Shown piece by piece: positions 53,736 to 63,982 of a stretch of DNA of 64,000 bases. This DNA comes from Amycolatopsis decaplanina DSM 44594 (GTDB taxonomy: Bacteria > Actinomycetota > Actinomycetes > Mycobacteriales > Pseudonocardiaceae), in assembly GCF_000342005.1 (NCBI RefSeq), contig NZ_AOHO01000048.1, forward strand, positions 416,540 to 480,539, written 5' to 3'. The notes beneath the pieces are model-generated. The model was not told the origin of the DNA. It did no database searches and saw only the letters and a list, made by a program, of their open reading frames with translations. Position 1 is the first letter of the stretch. Each line of letters starts with the position of its first letter. Made by a program: the position numbers and the translations under genes.

Positions 53736-55133
53736 ATGAGCGTGTTGGCGGTCGGGCTCTCACATCGCAGTGCCGAGCTGAACACCCTGGAGCGCGTCGC
53801 GGTCCCCGCGACCGACGTGACCAAGGTGCTCCACGAGCTGCAGCAGGCCGAGCACGTCAGCGAGGCGATCCTCGTCTCGACCTGCAACCGCATCGAGGTC
53901 TACGCCGTCGTCGAGACCTTCCACGGCGGTCTGAACGACGTCTCCGACGTGCTCGCCCGCCAGGCCGGGATGCAGCCCGCGGCCCTCTACGACTCGCTGT
54001 ACGTGCACTACGCGGGCGCCGCGATCGAGCATCTGTTCTCGGTCACCTCCGGGCTGGACTCGATGGTCGTCGGCGAGACGCAGATCCTCGGCCAGATCCG
54101 GTCCTCGTACGCCACCGCGCGTGAGGCGGGCACCGTCGGCCGCACGCTGCACGAGCTGATCCAGACCACGCTGCGTGTCGGCAAGCGCGTCCACACCGAG
54201 ACCGGATTGGACCAGCTCGGCGCGTCGGTGGTCTCCGAGGCGCTGGCCGCGGCCGGGGACATCACGGGCAAGCACGCGCTGATCGTGGGCGCCGGTTCGA
54301 TGGGCGCGCTGACCGCGTCCCAGCTGCGCAAGTCCGGGATCGGCGAGATCACCATCGCCAACCGCACCGAAGCCAGGGCCGCCCGCCTCGCCGCCGCGAG
54401 CGTCGAGCAGGGAGTGCCCGCGAAGGCCGTCCAGATGAGCGGGATCGCGGACGCGGTCGCCGAGGCGGACGTCGTCGTCTGCTGCACCGGCGCGCAGGCC
54501 GCGGTCTTCACCGCCGAACACGTCCCGGCCCGCGCCGGGCGCCCGCTGGTCGTCTGCGACCTCGGCCTCCCGCGTGACGTCGGCCACGACGTCACCGAGC
54601 TGGCCGACGTCACCGTCGTCGACCTCGAGACCATCCAGCGCCGCATGCGTGAAGCGGGCACGCCGACCACCGAACGGCAGACCGCGAAGGCCACCGGCAT
54701 CGTGCTCGACGAGGTGCGCGAATACCTCGCCGGTCAGCGCAGCGCCGAGGTCACCCCGACGGTGACGGCGCTGCGGCGCCGGGCGGCCGAGGTGGTCGAC
54801 GCCGAACTGCTGCGGCTGGACAACCGCCTGCCGGACCTCGAAGCCGGGGTCCGCGAGGAGGTCGGTCGCACGGTCCGTCGTGTGGTCGACAAGCTGCTGC
54901 ACGCGCCGACGGTGCGGGTCAAGCAGCTGGCCGCCGAGACGGCCGACACCGATTACGCCAACGCGCTGCGCGAGCTGTTCTGCCTCGACCCGCAGGCGCC
55001 CGCCGCGGTGGCGAGTCCCACCGCGCCAAAGGGTGGCGGTAGTGATCGCGGCCCGATCCCGCCCTCGGGAAACGACCCGGCGCGCGCGTTTCGGCCGGAG
55101 GCTCCGCTATCGCGACGGCAGGGCACCGAGTAA
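53736..55133 (+). CDS. hemA: Glutamyl-tRNA reductase HemA
   Basis: 465 residues. Catalytic C50 lies in [33 protein letters not shown] follows, then the NADPH site [14 protein letters not shown] and the long dimerisation helices. It reduces Glu-tRNAGlu to glutamate-1-semialdehyde, the first committed heme step. About 45 residues of a disordered C-terminal tail are extra. ATG 53736; operon with rex. Confidence 0.96.
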   Translation: MSVLAVGLSHRSAELNTLERVAVPATDVTKVLHELQQAEHVSEAILVSTCNRIEVYAVVETFHGGLNDVSDVLARQAGMQPAALYDSLYVHYAGAAIEHLFSVTSGLDSMVVGETQILGQIRSSYATAREAGTVGRTLHELIQTTLRVGKRVHTETGLDQLGASVVSEALAAAGDITGKHALIVGAGSMGALTASQLRKSGIGEITIANRTEARAARLAAASVEQGVPAKAVQMSGIADAVAEADVVVCCTGAQAAVFTAEHVPARAGRPLVVCDLGLPRDVGHDVTELADVTVVDLETIQRRMREAGTPTTERQTAKATGIVLDEVREYLAGQRSAEVTPTVTALRRRAAEVVDAELLRLDNRLPDLEAGVREEVGRTVRRVVDKLLHAPTVRVKQLAAETADTDYANALRELFCLDPQAPAAVASPTAPKGGGSDRGPIPPSGNDPARAFRPEAPLSRRQGTE

Positions 55134-55219
55134 TGACAAGCGAGTTTCCAGAGCAGGAGCGCCCTGGCGGCGCGATCGCGGTCGCGCGCAGCACCGCGAA
55201 AAAGGACGAGTGATCATCA

Positions 55220-56167
55220 GTGAGCAGAGTCATCCGCATCGGGACGCGCGGCAGCAAACTCGCCCTCGCGCAGACCGGCACCATCGCCGACGCCCTGCGC
55301 GCCACCGGGGCCGAGGTCGAACTCGTCACCGTGACGACCCCGGGCGACAAATCGTCCGCGCCGATCCCGACGATCGGGGTCGGCGTCTTCACTTCCGCGC
55401 TGCGCGAAGCCTTGCTGCGCGAGGAAGTCGACGTCATCGTGCACTCGTACAAGGACCTGCCGACGAAGCCGGAGCCGGGCATCACGCTCGCCGCCGTGCC
55501 GCGCCGTGAGGACCCTCGCGACGCGCTGATCGCCCGTGACGGGCTGACGCTGGGCGAGCTCCCGCCGGGTTCGACCGTCGGCACCGGCTCGCCGCGGCGG
55601 ACCGCGCAACTGCGCGCGCTCGGTCTCGGTTTGGAAATCGTGCCGATCCGAGGCAATATCGACACCCGCATGCGCAAGGTGAGCGACGGAGAGCTGGACG
55701 CCGTCATCCTGGCGCGTGCCGGACTGGCCAGGATCGGCCGGGCGGAGGAGATCACCGAGACCCTCGACCCGATCCAGATGCTGCCCGCGCCCGCGCAGGG
55801 TGCGCTGGCGGTGGAGTGCCGGACCGGTGACGTGGACATCGAGCACCTGCTCAGGTCCACAGTGGACGATGAGGGCACCCGTGCCGTGGCGACCGCCGAG
55901 CGGGCGTTGCTCGCGGCGCTGGAAGCCGGGTGCAGCGCGCCGGTCGGAGCGCTGGCGGAGATCGTCGAGGACCTGGACGCCGAAGGGCGGGTCGTCGAGC
56001 GGATCTCGTTGCGGGGCACCGCCGCCGTCGAAGGGGACGGCGACGCGGTCGACATGGTGCGCGCTTCCGCGCTCGCCGACTTCCGCGATGCCGATCAGCT
56101 CGGCCGGACACTGGCCGCCGAGCTGCTCGACCTGGGGGCCGGTGCGCTGTCCGGCCCCGCCCAGTGA
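55220..56167 (+). CDS. hemC: Porphobilinogen deaminase HemC
   Basis: 315 residues. The N-terminus is [24 protein letters not shown] follows, with Arg-rich [16 protein letters not shown] and [14 protein letters not shown], and the dipyrromethane cofactor cysteine C238 in [10 protein letters not shown]. It links four porphobilinogens to hydroxymethylbilane. The start is GTG 55220. About 85 bp separate it from hemA, with no clear promoter. Confidence 0.97.
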   Translation: MSRVIRIGTRGSKLALAQTGTIADALRATGAEVELVTVTTPGDKSSAPIPTIGVGVFTSALREALLREEVDVIVHSYKDLPTKPEPGITLAAVPRREDPRDALIARDGLTLGELPPGSTVGTGSPRRTAQLRALGLGLEIVPIRGNIDTRMRKVSDGELDAVILARAGLARIGRAEEITETLDPIQMLPAPAQGALAVECRTGDVDIEHLLRSTVDDEGTRAVATAERALLAALEAGCSAPVGALAEIVEDLDAEGRVVERISLRGTAAVEGDGDAVDMVRASALADFRDADQLGRTLAAELLDLGAGALSGPAQ

Positions 56168-56227
56168 GTCAGAACGTTGAAGGTAGGGCCGCGCTCGACT
56201 GCGGCCGCTCAAGAGGAGAACGCACAG

Positions 56228-57760
56228 ATGACCCCCGCGCGTAAGACCACCGGGCGTATCGCCTTCGTGGGCTCGGGCCCCGGTGACGCCGGTCTGCTGA
56301 CCGTCCGCGCTCAGGAGCTGCTCGCCAAGGCCGAGGTCGTGGTGACCGACCCGGACGTCCCTTCGGGCGTCTTGGCCTTCGCCGCCGAGGGCGCCGAAGT
56401 GCGCCCCGCCGTCGGCGAGGCCACCGAGGTCGCCAAGGACCTGGTGAACGAGGCCAAGGCCGGACGGCTGGTGCTCCGGCTGATCGCCGGTGACCCGCTG
56501 ACCCAGCCCGCCGTCGTCGCCGAGGTGCAGGCCGTGTCCCGGACCAGCGCCGTATTCGACATCATCCCGGGCGTCTCGCCCGGCGCGGCCGTTCCGGCGT
56601 ACGCCGGTGTCGCGCTCGGTGGCACGCACACCGAGGTCGACGTCCGCGGCGACGTCGAATGGGCCGCGCTGGCCGCCACCCCGGGCCCGATCGTGCTGCA
56701 CGCGACGTCGGCGCACCTGGCCGAGGCCGCGTCCGCGCTGACCGAGCACGGGCTGGCGCCGACCACCCCGGTCGCGGTGACCTCGAACGGCACCATCAAC
56801 ACCCAGCGCACCCTGGACACCACGCTGGCCACCGTCGCGAACGAGGCGGGCGAACTCGTCGGCCCGCTCATCGTGACCATCGGCCAGGCCGTCGGCCAGC
56901 GCTCGAAGCTGTCGTGGTGGGAGTCGCGCGCGCTGTACGGCTGGAAGGTCCTGGTGCCGCGCACCAAGGAGCAGGCCGGCGAGATGGCGGAGCGGCTTCG
57001 CGGCCACGGCGCCACCTCGCACGAGGTCCCGACCATCTCGGTCGAGCCGCCGCGCAGCCCCGCGCAGATGGAACGTTCGGTCAAGGGTCTCGTCGACGGC
57101 CGCTACCAGTGGATCGTCTTCACCTCGACCAACGCCGTCCGCGCGGTGTGGGAGAAGTTCGAGGAGTTCGGCCTCGACGCCCGCGCCTTCTCGGGCGTGA
57201 AGATCGCCTGCGTCGGCGAATCGACCGCCGCGAAGGTGCGCTCCTTCGGCATCATCCCCGAGCTGATCCCGGAAGGTGAGCAGTCCTCGGAGGGCCTCCT
57301 CGCCGAGTTCCCGCCGTACGACGACGTCCTCGACCCGGTCGACCGTGTGCTGCTGCCGCGGGCGGACATCGCCACCGAGACCCTTTCGGCCGGCCTGCGC
57401 GAACGCGGCTGGGAGATCGACGACGTGACCGCGTACCGCACCGTCCGGGCCGCGCCGCCGCCCGCCGAGACCCGCGAGATGATCAAGACCGGCGGTTTCG
57501 ACGCGGTCTGCTTCACCTCGTCCTCGACCGTGCGGAACCTCGTCGGCATCGCCGGCAAGCCGCACACCCGCACCCTGGTCGCGTGCATCGGCCCGAAGAC
57601 CGCGGAGACCGCCGTGGAGTTCGGGCTGCGGGTCGACGTCCAGCCCGAGAAGGCCGACGTCCCGCACCTGGTCGACGCGCTCGCCGAGCACGCCGCCCGG
57701 CTTCGCGCCGAAGGTGCGCTTCCGCCGCCTCGCAAGGCGAAGCGGGCACGCCGCTCCTGA
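56228..57760 (+). CDS. hemD: Uroporphyrinogen-III synthase HemD with degenerate CobA-like domain
   Basis: 510 residues. The first about 235 resemble uroporphyrinogen methyltransferase (VGSGPGDAGLLTVRAQELLA), but YDxLV is TDPDV and the GGDPFxFGRG motif is degraded (RLIAGDPLTQPAVVAE). The remainder is HemD (WKVLVPRTKEQAGEMAERLR, VFTSTNAVRAV, ITAYR-type site). HemD closes hydroxymethylbilane to uroporphyrinogen III. The methyltransferase half is probably not active. Confidence 0.92.
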   Translation: MTPARKTTGRIAFVGSGPGDAGLLTVRAQELLAKAEVVVTDPDVPSGVLAFAAEGAEVRPAVGEATEVAKDLVNEAKAGRLVLRLIAGDPLTQPAVVAEVQAVSRTSAVFDIIPGVSPGAAVPAYAGVALGGTHTEVDVRGDVEWAALAATPGPIVLHATSAHLAEAASALTEHGLAPTTPVAVTSNGTINTQRTLDTTLATVANEAGELVGPLIVTIGQAVGQRSKLSWWESRALYGWKVLVPRTKEQAGEMAERLRGHGATSHEVPTISVEPPRSPAQMERSVKGLVDGRYQWIVFTSTNAVRAVWEKFEEFGLDARAFSGVKIACVGESTAAKVRSFGIIPELIPEGEQSSEGLLAEFPPYDDVLDPVDRVLLPRADIATETLSAGLRERGWEIDDVTAYRTVRAAPPPAETREMIKTGGFDAVCFTSSSTVRNLVGIAGKPHTRTLVACIGPKTAETAVEFGLRVDVQPEKADVPHLVDALAEHAARLRAEGALPPPRKAKRARRS

Positions 57761-57772
57761 CGATCGCCGATG

Positions 57773-57811
57773 AAGCCCCCTTCCCACGTTTCGTGTGGGA
57801 AGGGGGCTTTT
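57773..57811 (+). terminator. Intrinsic terminator after hemD
   Basis: AAGCCCCCTTCCCAC-GTTTC-GTGTGGGAAGGGGGCTT is followed by TTTTTC, so this one does have a T-run. It ends the rex-hemACD transcript. Confidence 0.92.
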
Positions 57812-57891
57812 TCGGTCCTCGGTGAAACTTCGCCGTGTGCGTAGCAGCGGGCCATAGCCTCGGTGATTCCGACAATCACCGGGGAGTGATC

Positions 57892-58254
57892 ATGAAATCT
57901 CTCGCTCGTGCCGCTACCGCCGTGGGTGTGCTGGCGCTCGGTTTCGCCGGGTTCGCGGCCACCGCCTCCGCCGCGCCGGCCACGTCGTTCGAAGTCTGCA
58001 GTCCGCTCGGGTGCGCGGCGCAAAGCGTCCGGGGCCTCGTCGATCGGGGACAGCTGGTGGTCACGGTGTCCGACAGTTCCCCCGTCTCGGCTCTCACCGC
58101 GCGGTTCGCCGTGTCCCCGCAGGGCGGGATGACCCAGGTGATCGTCGACGACGGGGTGAGGCGGGCGTCGATCAGGTTGCCGAACGGTTCGGCCCAGCTG
58201 ATCGTGACGGCCTGCGGGGGCGGGGGCTGCAACAGCAAGTCCATCCCGCTGTAA
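57892..58254 (+). CDS. Small secreted protein, function unknown
   Basis: 120 residues. A clean Sec signal peptide (VGVLALGFAGFAATASA, cleavage near residue 28) precedes a compact beta-rich domain with four cysteines (VCSPLGC and VTACGGGGC), probably two disulfides. I recognise no family. It is transcribed alone from ATG 57892. Confidence 0.72.
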   Translation: MKSLARAATAVGVLALGFAGFAATASAAPATSFEVCSPLGCAAQSVRGLVDRGQLVVTVSDSSPVSALTARFAVSPQGGMTQVIVDDGVRRASIRLPNGSAQLIVTACGGGGCNSKSIPL

Positions 58255-58257
58255 GGC

Positions 58258-58303
58258 CTCGTGAGTGGTAAGGACGGTTCTAACCGTCCTTACCACTCAC
58301 GAG
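58258..58303. repeat. Perfect 46-bp palindrome between convergent genes
   Basis: 22-bp arms, CTCGTGAGTGGTAAGGACGG..., with a 2-nt centre, sit between the secreted-protein stop and the transporter stop. It may terminate both transcripts. Confidence 0.85.
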
Positions 58304-58307
58304 CGTT

Positions 58308-59594
58308 TCAGCTGAAGAACTTCACGACCTCCGTGTACGCCAGGTACGCGAACATCGCCAGGCAGATGCCCAGCAGCCCGTTCGACAGCCACCGCGAACG
58401 CCCCTCCCGTGGCACCCGGGACGTGTTCAGCAGTACCAGCAAGGTCGCCGCCAGGAACGGCATGAACAACGCGCCCAGCACGCCGTAGACGACGGTGAGC
58501 TGGAAGGGCTGGTCCAGGAACAGCAACGCCATCGGCGGGAAGGTCAGCCACAGCACGTATCCCCGGTACGCGACACTGCGTTCTCCGGCCTTCTTTTCAT
58601 ACATCTCAACGCTTTCCGTGGTGTTCGTGGGCAGCCGCAGAATGCGCCACCAGTCCGCGAAGAGCAGGCTCACGCCGTGCCAGACGCCGATCACCGACGT
58701 GAACGAAACGGCGAAGAAGCCGATGAGGAACGGGATACGCGCCCATTGCCCGTAGTCCGCGGCGAGGGTGTCGCCGAGGAACAGCAGGCCCTTGTCACCT
58801 GAGATGATCTTCTGACCCAGCAGCAGTTCCGCGCCGACGATCAGCATCGCGATCACGAAGATCCCGGTCATGACGTACCCGACGGCGTTGTCGGCGCGCA
58901 TCATCGGGAGCCACTTCGCCGAGCGCCAGCCCTTCGCGAGCGTCCAGTAGCCGTAGGCCGCCATGGTGATCGTGCCGCCGACGCCGCCGACCAGGCCGAG
59001 GACGTAGACGAGCGAGCCGTCGGGCAGGGTCGGGACGGCGCCCTTGAACAGTTCGGCGAAGTTCGGCACGACGAGGATCGCGGTGCCGACCACGGTCACG
59101 AACATGATGCCGACCAGGACGGTCATCACTTTCTCGATGATCGCGTAGCGCCCGAACCACACCAGCGCGAAGCCGAGCAGGCCGCAGATCATCGCCCAGT
59201 ACCGCACCGAGAGCGCGGGGAAGAGCGCGTTGAGCGGCAGGCCCGACGCCGACATCGCGGTCGCGCCGTAGACGAAGCCCCAGATCACCGCGTAGATCCC
59301 GAAGTAGATCAGTGCCCAGATCCCCAGCGACCGCCAGCCCGACAGGATGGTGCGGCCCGACGTCAAATGCCAGCGGCCGACCGCTTCGGCCAGCGCGAGT
59401 TTGAAGATCGTGCCGACGAGCACCGCCCACAGCAGCGTGTACCCGAAGCGCGATCCGGCCACCATCGTCGCGACGAGGTCGCCCGCGCCGACCCCGGTCG
59501 CCGCGGCCATGATCCCCGGCCCGACCTGGCGCAGCCGTGCGCGCCAGCCGACGGGGGGTTCTTCCAGTTGGTCGGTCACCGTTGAACTCGACAT
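58308..59594 (-). CDS. NRAMP-related transporter lacking the DPGN and MPH metal motifs
   Basis: 428 residues with about eleven helices of the NRAMP/LeuT fold. TM1 has GVGAGD (about 34-39) where DPGN would be, and TM6 has TMAAYGYW (210-217) where MPH would be. The transition-metal site is therefore not conserved. Related NRMT proteins carry Mg2+ or other ligands. ATG 59594 begins the conserved part; the longer frame adds a few residues. Confidence 0.82.
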   Translation of the reverse strand: MSSSTVTDQLEEPPVGWRARLRQVGPGIMAAATGVGAGDLVATMVAGSRFGYTLLWAVLVGTIFKLALAEAVGRWHLTSGRTILSGWRSLGIWALIYFGIYAVIWGFVYGATAMSASGLPLNALFPALSVRYWAMICGLLGFALVWFGRYAIIEKVMTVLVGIMFVTVVGTAILVVPNFAELFKGAVPTLPDGSLVYVLGLVGGVGGTITMAAYGYWTLAKGWRSAKWLPMMRADNAVGYVMTGIFVIAMLIVGAELLLGQKIISGDKGLLFLGDTLAADYGQWARIPFLIGFFAVSFTSVIGVWHGVSLLFADWWRILRLPTNTTESVEMYEKKAGERSVAYRGYVLWLTFPPMALLFLDQPFQLTVVYGVLGALFMPFLAATLLVLLNTSRVPREGRSRWLSNGLLGICLAMFAYLAYTEVVKFFS

Positions 59595-59731
59595 GAAGGG
59601 GAAGGTAACCCACGTCACAACGCCGAAAATCGGACAAAGGTGACTCTTTACCCTTTCTTAGGGAAGATCCGCCCGACCGGCCCAACGAGCCGTTCACCTT
59701 CCCTCGAGCGATCGGGAGTACCGTCGTAAGG

Positions 59732-60703
59732 GTGTTTCCCGAACATCGCCCCCGCAGGCTCCGTACCACTCCGGCCATGCGCAGGCTGGTCGGTGAGACG
59801 ACGCTGCGCCCGCGCCAGCTGATCCTCCCGATGTTCGTGGCCGAGGGCGCCGACGTGCCCCGCCCGATCTCCAGCATGCCCGGGGTCTTCCAGCACACCC
59901 GTGACACGCTGCGCAAAGCCGCCGTCGAGGCGGTCAACGCCGGTGTCGGCGGTCTGATGCTGTTCGGTATCCCGAAGACGCGGGACGCCGAAGGCTCCGG
60001 TGCGATCGACCCGGACGGCATCCTCAACGTCGCCCTGCGCGACTTGAGGGCCGAACTCGGCGACGCGACGGTCCTGATGGCGGACACGTGCCTCGACGAG
60101 TTCACCGACCACGGCCACTGCGGCGTCCTCGACGCCGACGGCGGTGTCGACAACGACGCGACCCTGCGCGTGTACGCGGAAATGGGCCTGGCGCAGGCGG
60201 AAGCGGGTGCGCATCTGCTCGGTCCGAGCGGCATGATGGATGGTCAGGTCGGTGTCATCCGCGGCGCGCTGGACCGTGCCGGGTACACCGAAACCGGGAT
60301 CCTCGCTTATTCGGCGAAGTTCGCCAGCTCGTTCTACGGCCCCTTCCGCGAGGCTGTCGATTCGCAGCTGAAGGGGGACCGGAAGACGTATCAGCAGGAC
60401 CCGGGCAACGTACGCGAGGCGTTGCGCGAGATCGAGCTGGACATCGCCGAGGGTGCCGACCTGATCATGGTCAAACCCGCGCTGTCCTATCTGGACGTCA
60501 TCAAGGCCGCCGCCGAGACGTCGCCGGTTCCCGTGGCGGCGTACAACATCTCGGGCGAGTACGCGATGGTCGAGGCGGCCGCGGCGAACGGCTGGCTCGA
60601 CCGCGAGCGCACCATTCTCGAGGTGCTGACGTCGATCCGCCGCGCCGGCGCGGACATGATCCTCACCTACTGGGCCGCCGAAGCCGCTGTTTGGCTGGAC
60701 TAG
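59732..60703 (+). CDS. hemB: Delta-aminolevulinic acid dehydratase HemB
   Basis: 323 residues. Active lysines are K196 (AYSAKFASS) and K248 (MVKPALSY). The metal loop reads [14 protein letters not shown], with Cys-Asp-Cys in place of the three-Cys zinc site. It condenses two ALA to porphobilinogen. GTG 59732. It is apart from hemACD, on the other side of two unrelated genes. Confidence 0.97.
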   Translation: MFPEHRPRRLRTTPAMRRLVGETTLRPRQLILPMFVAEGADVPRPISSMPGVFQHTRDTLRKAAVEAVNAGVGGLMLFGIPKTRDAEGSGAIDPDGILNVALRDLRAELGDATVLMADTCLDEFTDHGHCGVLDADGGVDNDATLRVYAEMGLAQAEAGAHLLGPSGMMDGQVGVIRGALDRAGYTETGILAYSAKFASSFYGPFREAVDSQLKGDRKTYQQDPGNVREALREIELDIAEGADLIMVKPALSYLDVIKAAAETSPVPVAAYNISGEYAMVEAAAANGWLDRERTILEVLTSIRRAGADMILTYWAAEAAVWLD

Positions 60704-60713
60704 GCTGCCTCGC

Positions 60714-61265
60714 GTGAGCGACAGCGAAGCGGGCGAAACGGACGACGAGCGCCGCAAGCGGGGGATGTCACCCGACCCGATCCTGCCCGGCCAGAAGCCG
60801 CCGAAGATCACGGTTCCGAGGCCGGTCGCCATCTCGTTCTGGCTGTGGATCGCGGCCGGGGTCGTCCTGGTGGCGGGGCAGGTCGCCCTGCTGGTGCTGA
60901 AACAGGAACTGACCGAGGGAATCCTCAAGCAGATCAAAGAGAACCCGGTCCCCGGCCAGCCCGCCGATCCGGCGCAGGTCGCTTCCGGGGTGAACACCCT
61001 GCTGTGGATGCTGTTCGGCGGCGCGCTCACCTTCGCCGTCCTGTTCGCGTTGTTCGCGTACAAGGCCCGGGAGGGAACACGGTCGGCCAGGACGGTCCTC
61101 ACCGTCGGGGCGGTCTTCCTGGTGCTGGTGGAACTGCTGATCCTTCGCGGTTCGCTCAACGTGTTCCTGCTGGTGTCCACCTTGCTGGTGGCGATCGCGC
61201 TGGTCCTCATGTACCTGCCCAGCGTCGCCGATCACTTCCCGAAGGTCGGGCGCACGCTGCCATGA
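60714..61265 (+). CDS. Four-helix membrane protein (Rv0513-type position)
   Basis: 183 residues. A charged N-terminus (about 1-40) precedes four hydrophobic helices (about 42-62, 98-118, 125-140 and 145-165). Function unknown. GTG 60714 is 10 bp after hemB. The stop overlaps the next ATG by 4 bp, so hemB and the next two genes probably share a transcript. Confidence 0.78.
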   Translation: MSDSEAGETDDERRKRGMSPDPILPGQKPPKITVPRPVAISFWLWIAAGVVLVAGQVALLVLKQELTEGILKQIKENPVPGQPADPAQVASGVNTLLWMLFGGALTFAVLFALFAYKAREGTRSARTVLTVGAVFLVLVELLILRGSLNVFLLVSTLLVAIALVLMYLPSVADHFPKVGRTLP

Positions 61266-61714
61266 CGCCCGAGCCGTCCCTCTACGACGAACCCGGCGTC
61301 GGCTGGACGGCGTTGCTGTGGGCGCCGCTGTTCGCCCTCGCCGGGCTGCTCGCGGAGCTGACGACGGGCGGCCCGGTCCACTGGCCGGCCTGGATCCTGG
61401 TCGCGGTCGGGCTGGTGGCGATCACCGTGCCCTGGGTGTACGCGCGCCGCCGGTACCTCTCTCTGGAAGTCACCGTGGACGGTTACCGGCAGGGCAGGGA
61501 AACCCTGGAGGCGGCCCGGATCACCGAGGTCCTCGAAGACGAGACGCCGGTCGGCTCACGGGTCCTCGGTGGAGGCTGGACGATCCCCAAGAAGCACGGC
61601 GAAGTCGGATTGAAGCTCGACGACGGCGTTTTCGTGCGCGCCTGGGCCAAGGACCCGGACGCCCTCCGCGAGGCTCTCGGGAATTTGGTGCGTGCTCGCA
61701 CCACAGAGTCATGA
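61262..61714 (+). CDS. Membrane protein with C-terminal soluble domain (DUF3093-like)
   Basis: 150 residues. YDEPGVGWTALLWAPLFALA and a second helix (about 45-62) are followed by a soluble domain (RYLSLEVTVDGYRQGRETLE, GVFVRAWAKDPDALREAL). The pattern resembles DUF3093 proteins; I am not certain. ATG 61262 overlaps the previous stop. Confidence 0.65.
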   Translation: MTPEPSLYDEPGVGWTALLWAPLFALAGLLAELTTGGPVHWPAWILVAVGLVAITVPWVYARRRYLSLEVTVDGYRQGRETLEAARITEVLEDETPVGSRVLGGGWTIPKKHGEVGLKLDDGVFVRAWAKDPDALREALGNLVRARTTES

Positions 61715-61727
61715 GAAACTGCTCACC

Positions 61728-62066
61728 GTGATCGACCTTCCCCAGCCGACCGGCGCCGATCTGTGGCCACCGGAGGACACCCGGCCCGCGGCCCGGCTGC
61801 ACAAACCCCTGCGCGCCGTGGTGGGGGCGGTCGAGCTGGTCCTCGCCGCGCTCGCGGTGTGGGGCGCTTTCGCGTGCTGGAAGGCCGGTGTCGTCCCGGT
61901 CGTGATCACCTACGGCGAAACGACGACCCTCGAATCGCAGCGCTATTTCGGAGGCCCGCTCGCCGGCGCCATCGGGCTGGGCGTGCTGGCCGCGATCCTG
62001 GTGGTGGACGCGATCCGCCAGTTCCTGCTCGCCGTGCGGGCCAAGGGCCGCAAACCCAAGAACTAG
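61728..62066 (+). CDS. Small two-helix membrane protein
   Basis: 112 residues with helices at about 33-52 and 80-98, and a basic C-terminus. Function unknown. The GTG at 61728 gives a sensible N-terminus. It converges with the TspO gene, overlapping by 4 bp. Confidence 0.7.
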   Translation: MIDLPQPTGADLWPPEDTRPAARLHKPLRAVVGAVELVLAALAVWGAFACWKAGVVPVVITYGETTTLESQRYFGGPLAGAIGLGVLAAILVVDAIRQFLLAVRAKGRKPKN

Positions 62067-62554
62067 TTGAGCCAGACGACGGCGGCGTTGACCGCGGTCG
62101 AGTACAGCAACCACAGCAGATACGGCACGAGCAGCCAGGCGGCGAGTCTCGACCGGCGCCCGAACTCCATCATCGTGATGGGCACCACGAAGTCCAGTAC
62201 GACGACGTCGGCCAAAGCCAGGGCGTGCGCGCCGCCGGCGAAGAACAAGGGCGTCCACAGCAGGGTCAGCAGCAGGCAGACGCCGTAGAAGGCGAAGCCG
62301 CGCGTTTCGCCGTCGGTCCGCCAGTAGTACCAGCCCGCGACGGCGACCACGAGGAGCAGGACCGACCACACCGGACCGTAGAGCCAGCCCGGCGGCGCCC
62401 ACGACGGGCGGGCCAGCGCGTTGTGCGTTTCGGAACGGGTGGCCACGGCCAGCGCGGCCACCACCCCCACGATCGCCGACATGGCGATGAATCCGGCCAG
62501 GGCCTGCCAGCGCAGGCGACGGTGGTGGGTCGGTGGTGACGACACCGTGGACAC
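62063..62554 (-). CDS. TspO/MBR family protein
   Basis: 163 residues, five helices. [20 protein letters not shown] near residue 50 and [20 protein letters not shown] follow the TspO pattern. TspO proteins bind and may degrade or move porphyrins, so a place among heme genes is apt. It starts with GTG 62554, in the opposite direction to hemL. Confidence 0.86.
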   Translation of the reverse strand: MSTVSSPPTHHRRLRWQALAGFIAMSAIVGVVAALAVATRSETHNALARPSWAPPGWLYGPVWSVLLLVVAVAGWYYWRTDGETRGFAFYGVCLLLTLLWTPLFFAGGAHALALADVVVLDFVVPITMMEFGRRSRLAAWLLVPYLLWLLYSTAVNAAVVWLN

Positions 62555-62677
62555 GTGGATTCCTCCGCGAGGGTTTCGACAGGAGTGTTTCCCACCCTAG
62601 TGGGCCTGGTCACGCCATGCCCGGAACCGCGAGGACTCGGCGGCGGGTGTCATCGGCGGATTTGCGAGACTGGGGAT

Positions 62678-63982
62678 GTGACTACCGGAGTCGATCAGTC
62701 CAAGGCATGGTTCGAACGAGCGAAGGCCGCGATCCCGGGTGGGGTGAACTCCCCGGTGCGGGCTTTCAACTCCGTCGGCGGCACCCCGCGGTTCATGGTG
62801 CGCGGTGAGGGCCCGCACCTCTGGGACGCGGACGGCAACCGCTATGTCGATCTGGTTTCCTCGTGGGGGCCGATGATCCTCGGGCACGCGCATCCGGACG
62901 TCGTCTCCGCCGCGCGCGAAGCCGCTGTCGACGGGCTGTCGTTCGGCACCCCGACGCGCGGTGAGGTCGAACTCGCCGAGGAGATCATCGGCCGCGTCGA
63001 GCCGGTGGAGCAGGTGCGCCTGGTCAACTCCGGCACCGAGGCGACGATGAGCGCGATCCGGCTGGCCAGGGGGTTCACCGGCCGGACGAAGATCATCAAG
63101 TTCGCGGGCTGCTACCACGGCCACGTCGACGCGTTGCTCGCCGAAGCGGGCTCCGGCGTCGCGACCCTCGGCCTCCCGACGTCGCCCGGTGTCACCGGCG
63201 CGCAGGCAGCCGACACGATCGTCCTGCCCTACAACGACCTCGACGCGGTCCGGAAGTCCTTTGTGGACAACCCGGACTCGATCGCCGCGATCATCACCGA
63301 AGCCGCCGCGGGCAACATGGGCGCCGTCGCCCCGACCGACGGCTTCAACGCGGGGCTCATGGAGATCGCGCACGAGCACGGTGCCCTGCTGATCATGGAC
63401 GAGGTGATGACCGGGTTCCGCGTCTCGAAGGCGGGCTGGTTCGGCCTCGAAGGCGTCGCCGGAGACCTCTACACCTTCGGCAAGGTGATGTCCGGCGGGC
63501 TGCCTGCCGCTGCCTTCGGCGGCCGCGCCGACGTGATGGCGAAGCTGGCCCCGGGCGGGCCGGTGTACCAGGCGGGGACGCTGTCGGGGAACCCCGTCGC
63601 CGTCGCCGCCGGGCTCGCGACGCTGCGCGCGGCCGACGACGCCGTGTACGCGGCCCTCGACACCAACACGAAGCGGCTCGGCGACCTGTTCGGCCGGTCG
63701 TTGACCGAGGCGGGTGTCACGCACACCGTGCAGTACGCGGGCAACCTGGTCAGCGTGTTCTTCAGCGAGAACCCGGTGACGAACTACCCGGGCGCGCAGG
63801 CCTCGGAGACCTGGCGGTTCCCGGCGTTCTTCCACGCGTTGCTGGACAACGGCGTGTACGCGCCGCCGAGCGCGTACGAGGCGTGGTTCGTCAACGCGGC
63901 CATGGGCGACGCCGAGTTCGAGATCATCGAGTCCGCGCTTCGCGTGGCCGCCCGCGCCGCCGCCGAGGCGGTCCAGGCGTGA
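62678..63982 (+). CDS. hemL: Glutamate-1-semialdehyde 2,1-aminomutase HemL
   Basis: 434 residues. [13 protein letters not shown] is near 60, [20 protein letters not shown] near 115, and the PLP lysine K269 lies in [11 protein letters not shown]. It converts glutamate-1-semialdehyde to 5-aminolevulinate, the substrate of HemB. GTG 62678 starts the conserved region. The stop overlaps the next GTG. Confidence 0.97.
   Translation: MTTGVDQSKAWFERAKAAIPGGVNSPVRAFNSVGGTPRFMVRGEGPHLWDADGNRYVDLVSSWGPMILGHAHPDVVSAAREAAVDGLSFGTPTRGEVELAEEIIGRVEPVEQVRLVNSGTEATMSAIRLARGFTGRTKIIKFAGCYHGHVDALLAEAGSGVATLGLPTSPGVTGAQAADTIVLPYNDLDAVRKSFVDNPDSIAAIITEAAAGNMGAVAPTDGFNAGLMEIAHEHGALLIMDEVMTGFRVSKAGWFGLEGVAGDLYTFGKVMSGGLPAAAFGGRADVMAKLAPGGPVYQAGTLSGNPVAVAAGLATLRAADDAVYAALDTNTKRLGDLFGRSLTEAGVTHTVQYAGNLVSVFFSENPVTNYPGAQASETWRFPAFFHALLDNGVYAPPSAYEAWFVNAAMGDAEFEIIESALRVAARAAAEAVQA

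Noticed and set aside
55217..57787. Very long open frame on the minus strand opposite hemC and hemD
   Set aside because: It is a high-GC shadow: it lies entirely antisense to two certain genes, is Arg/Asp/Gly-rich and lacks any domain.
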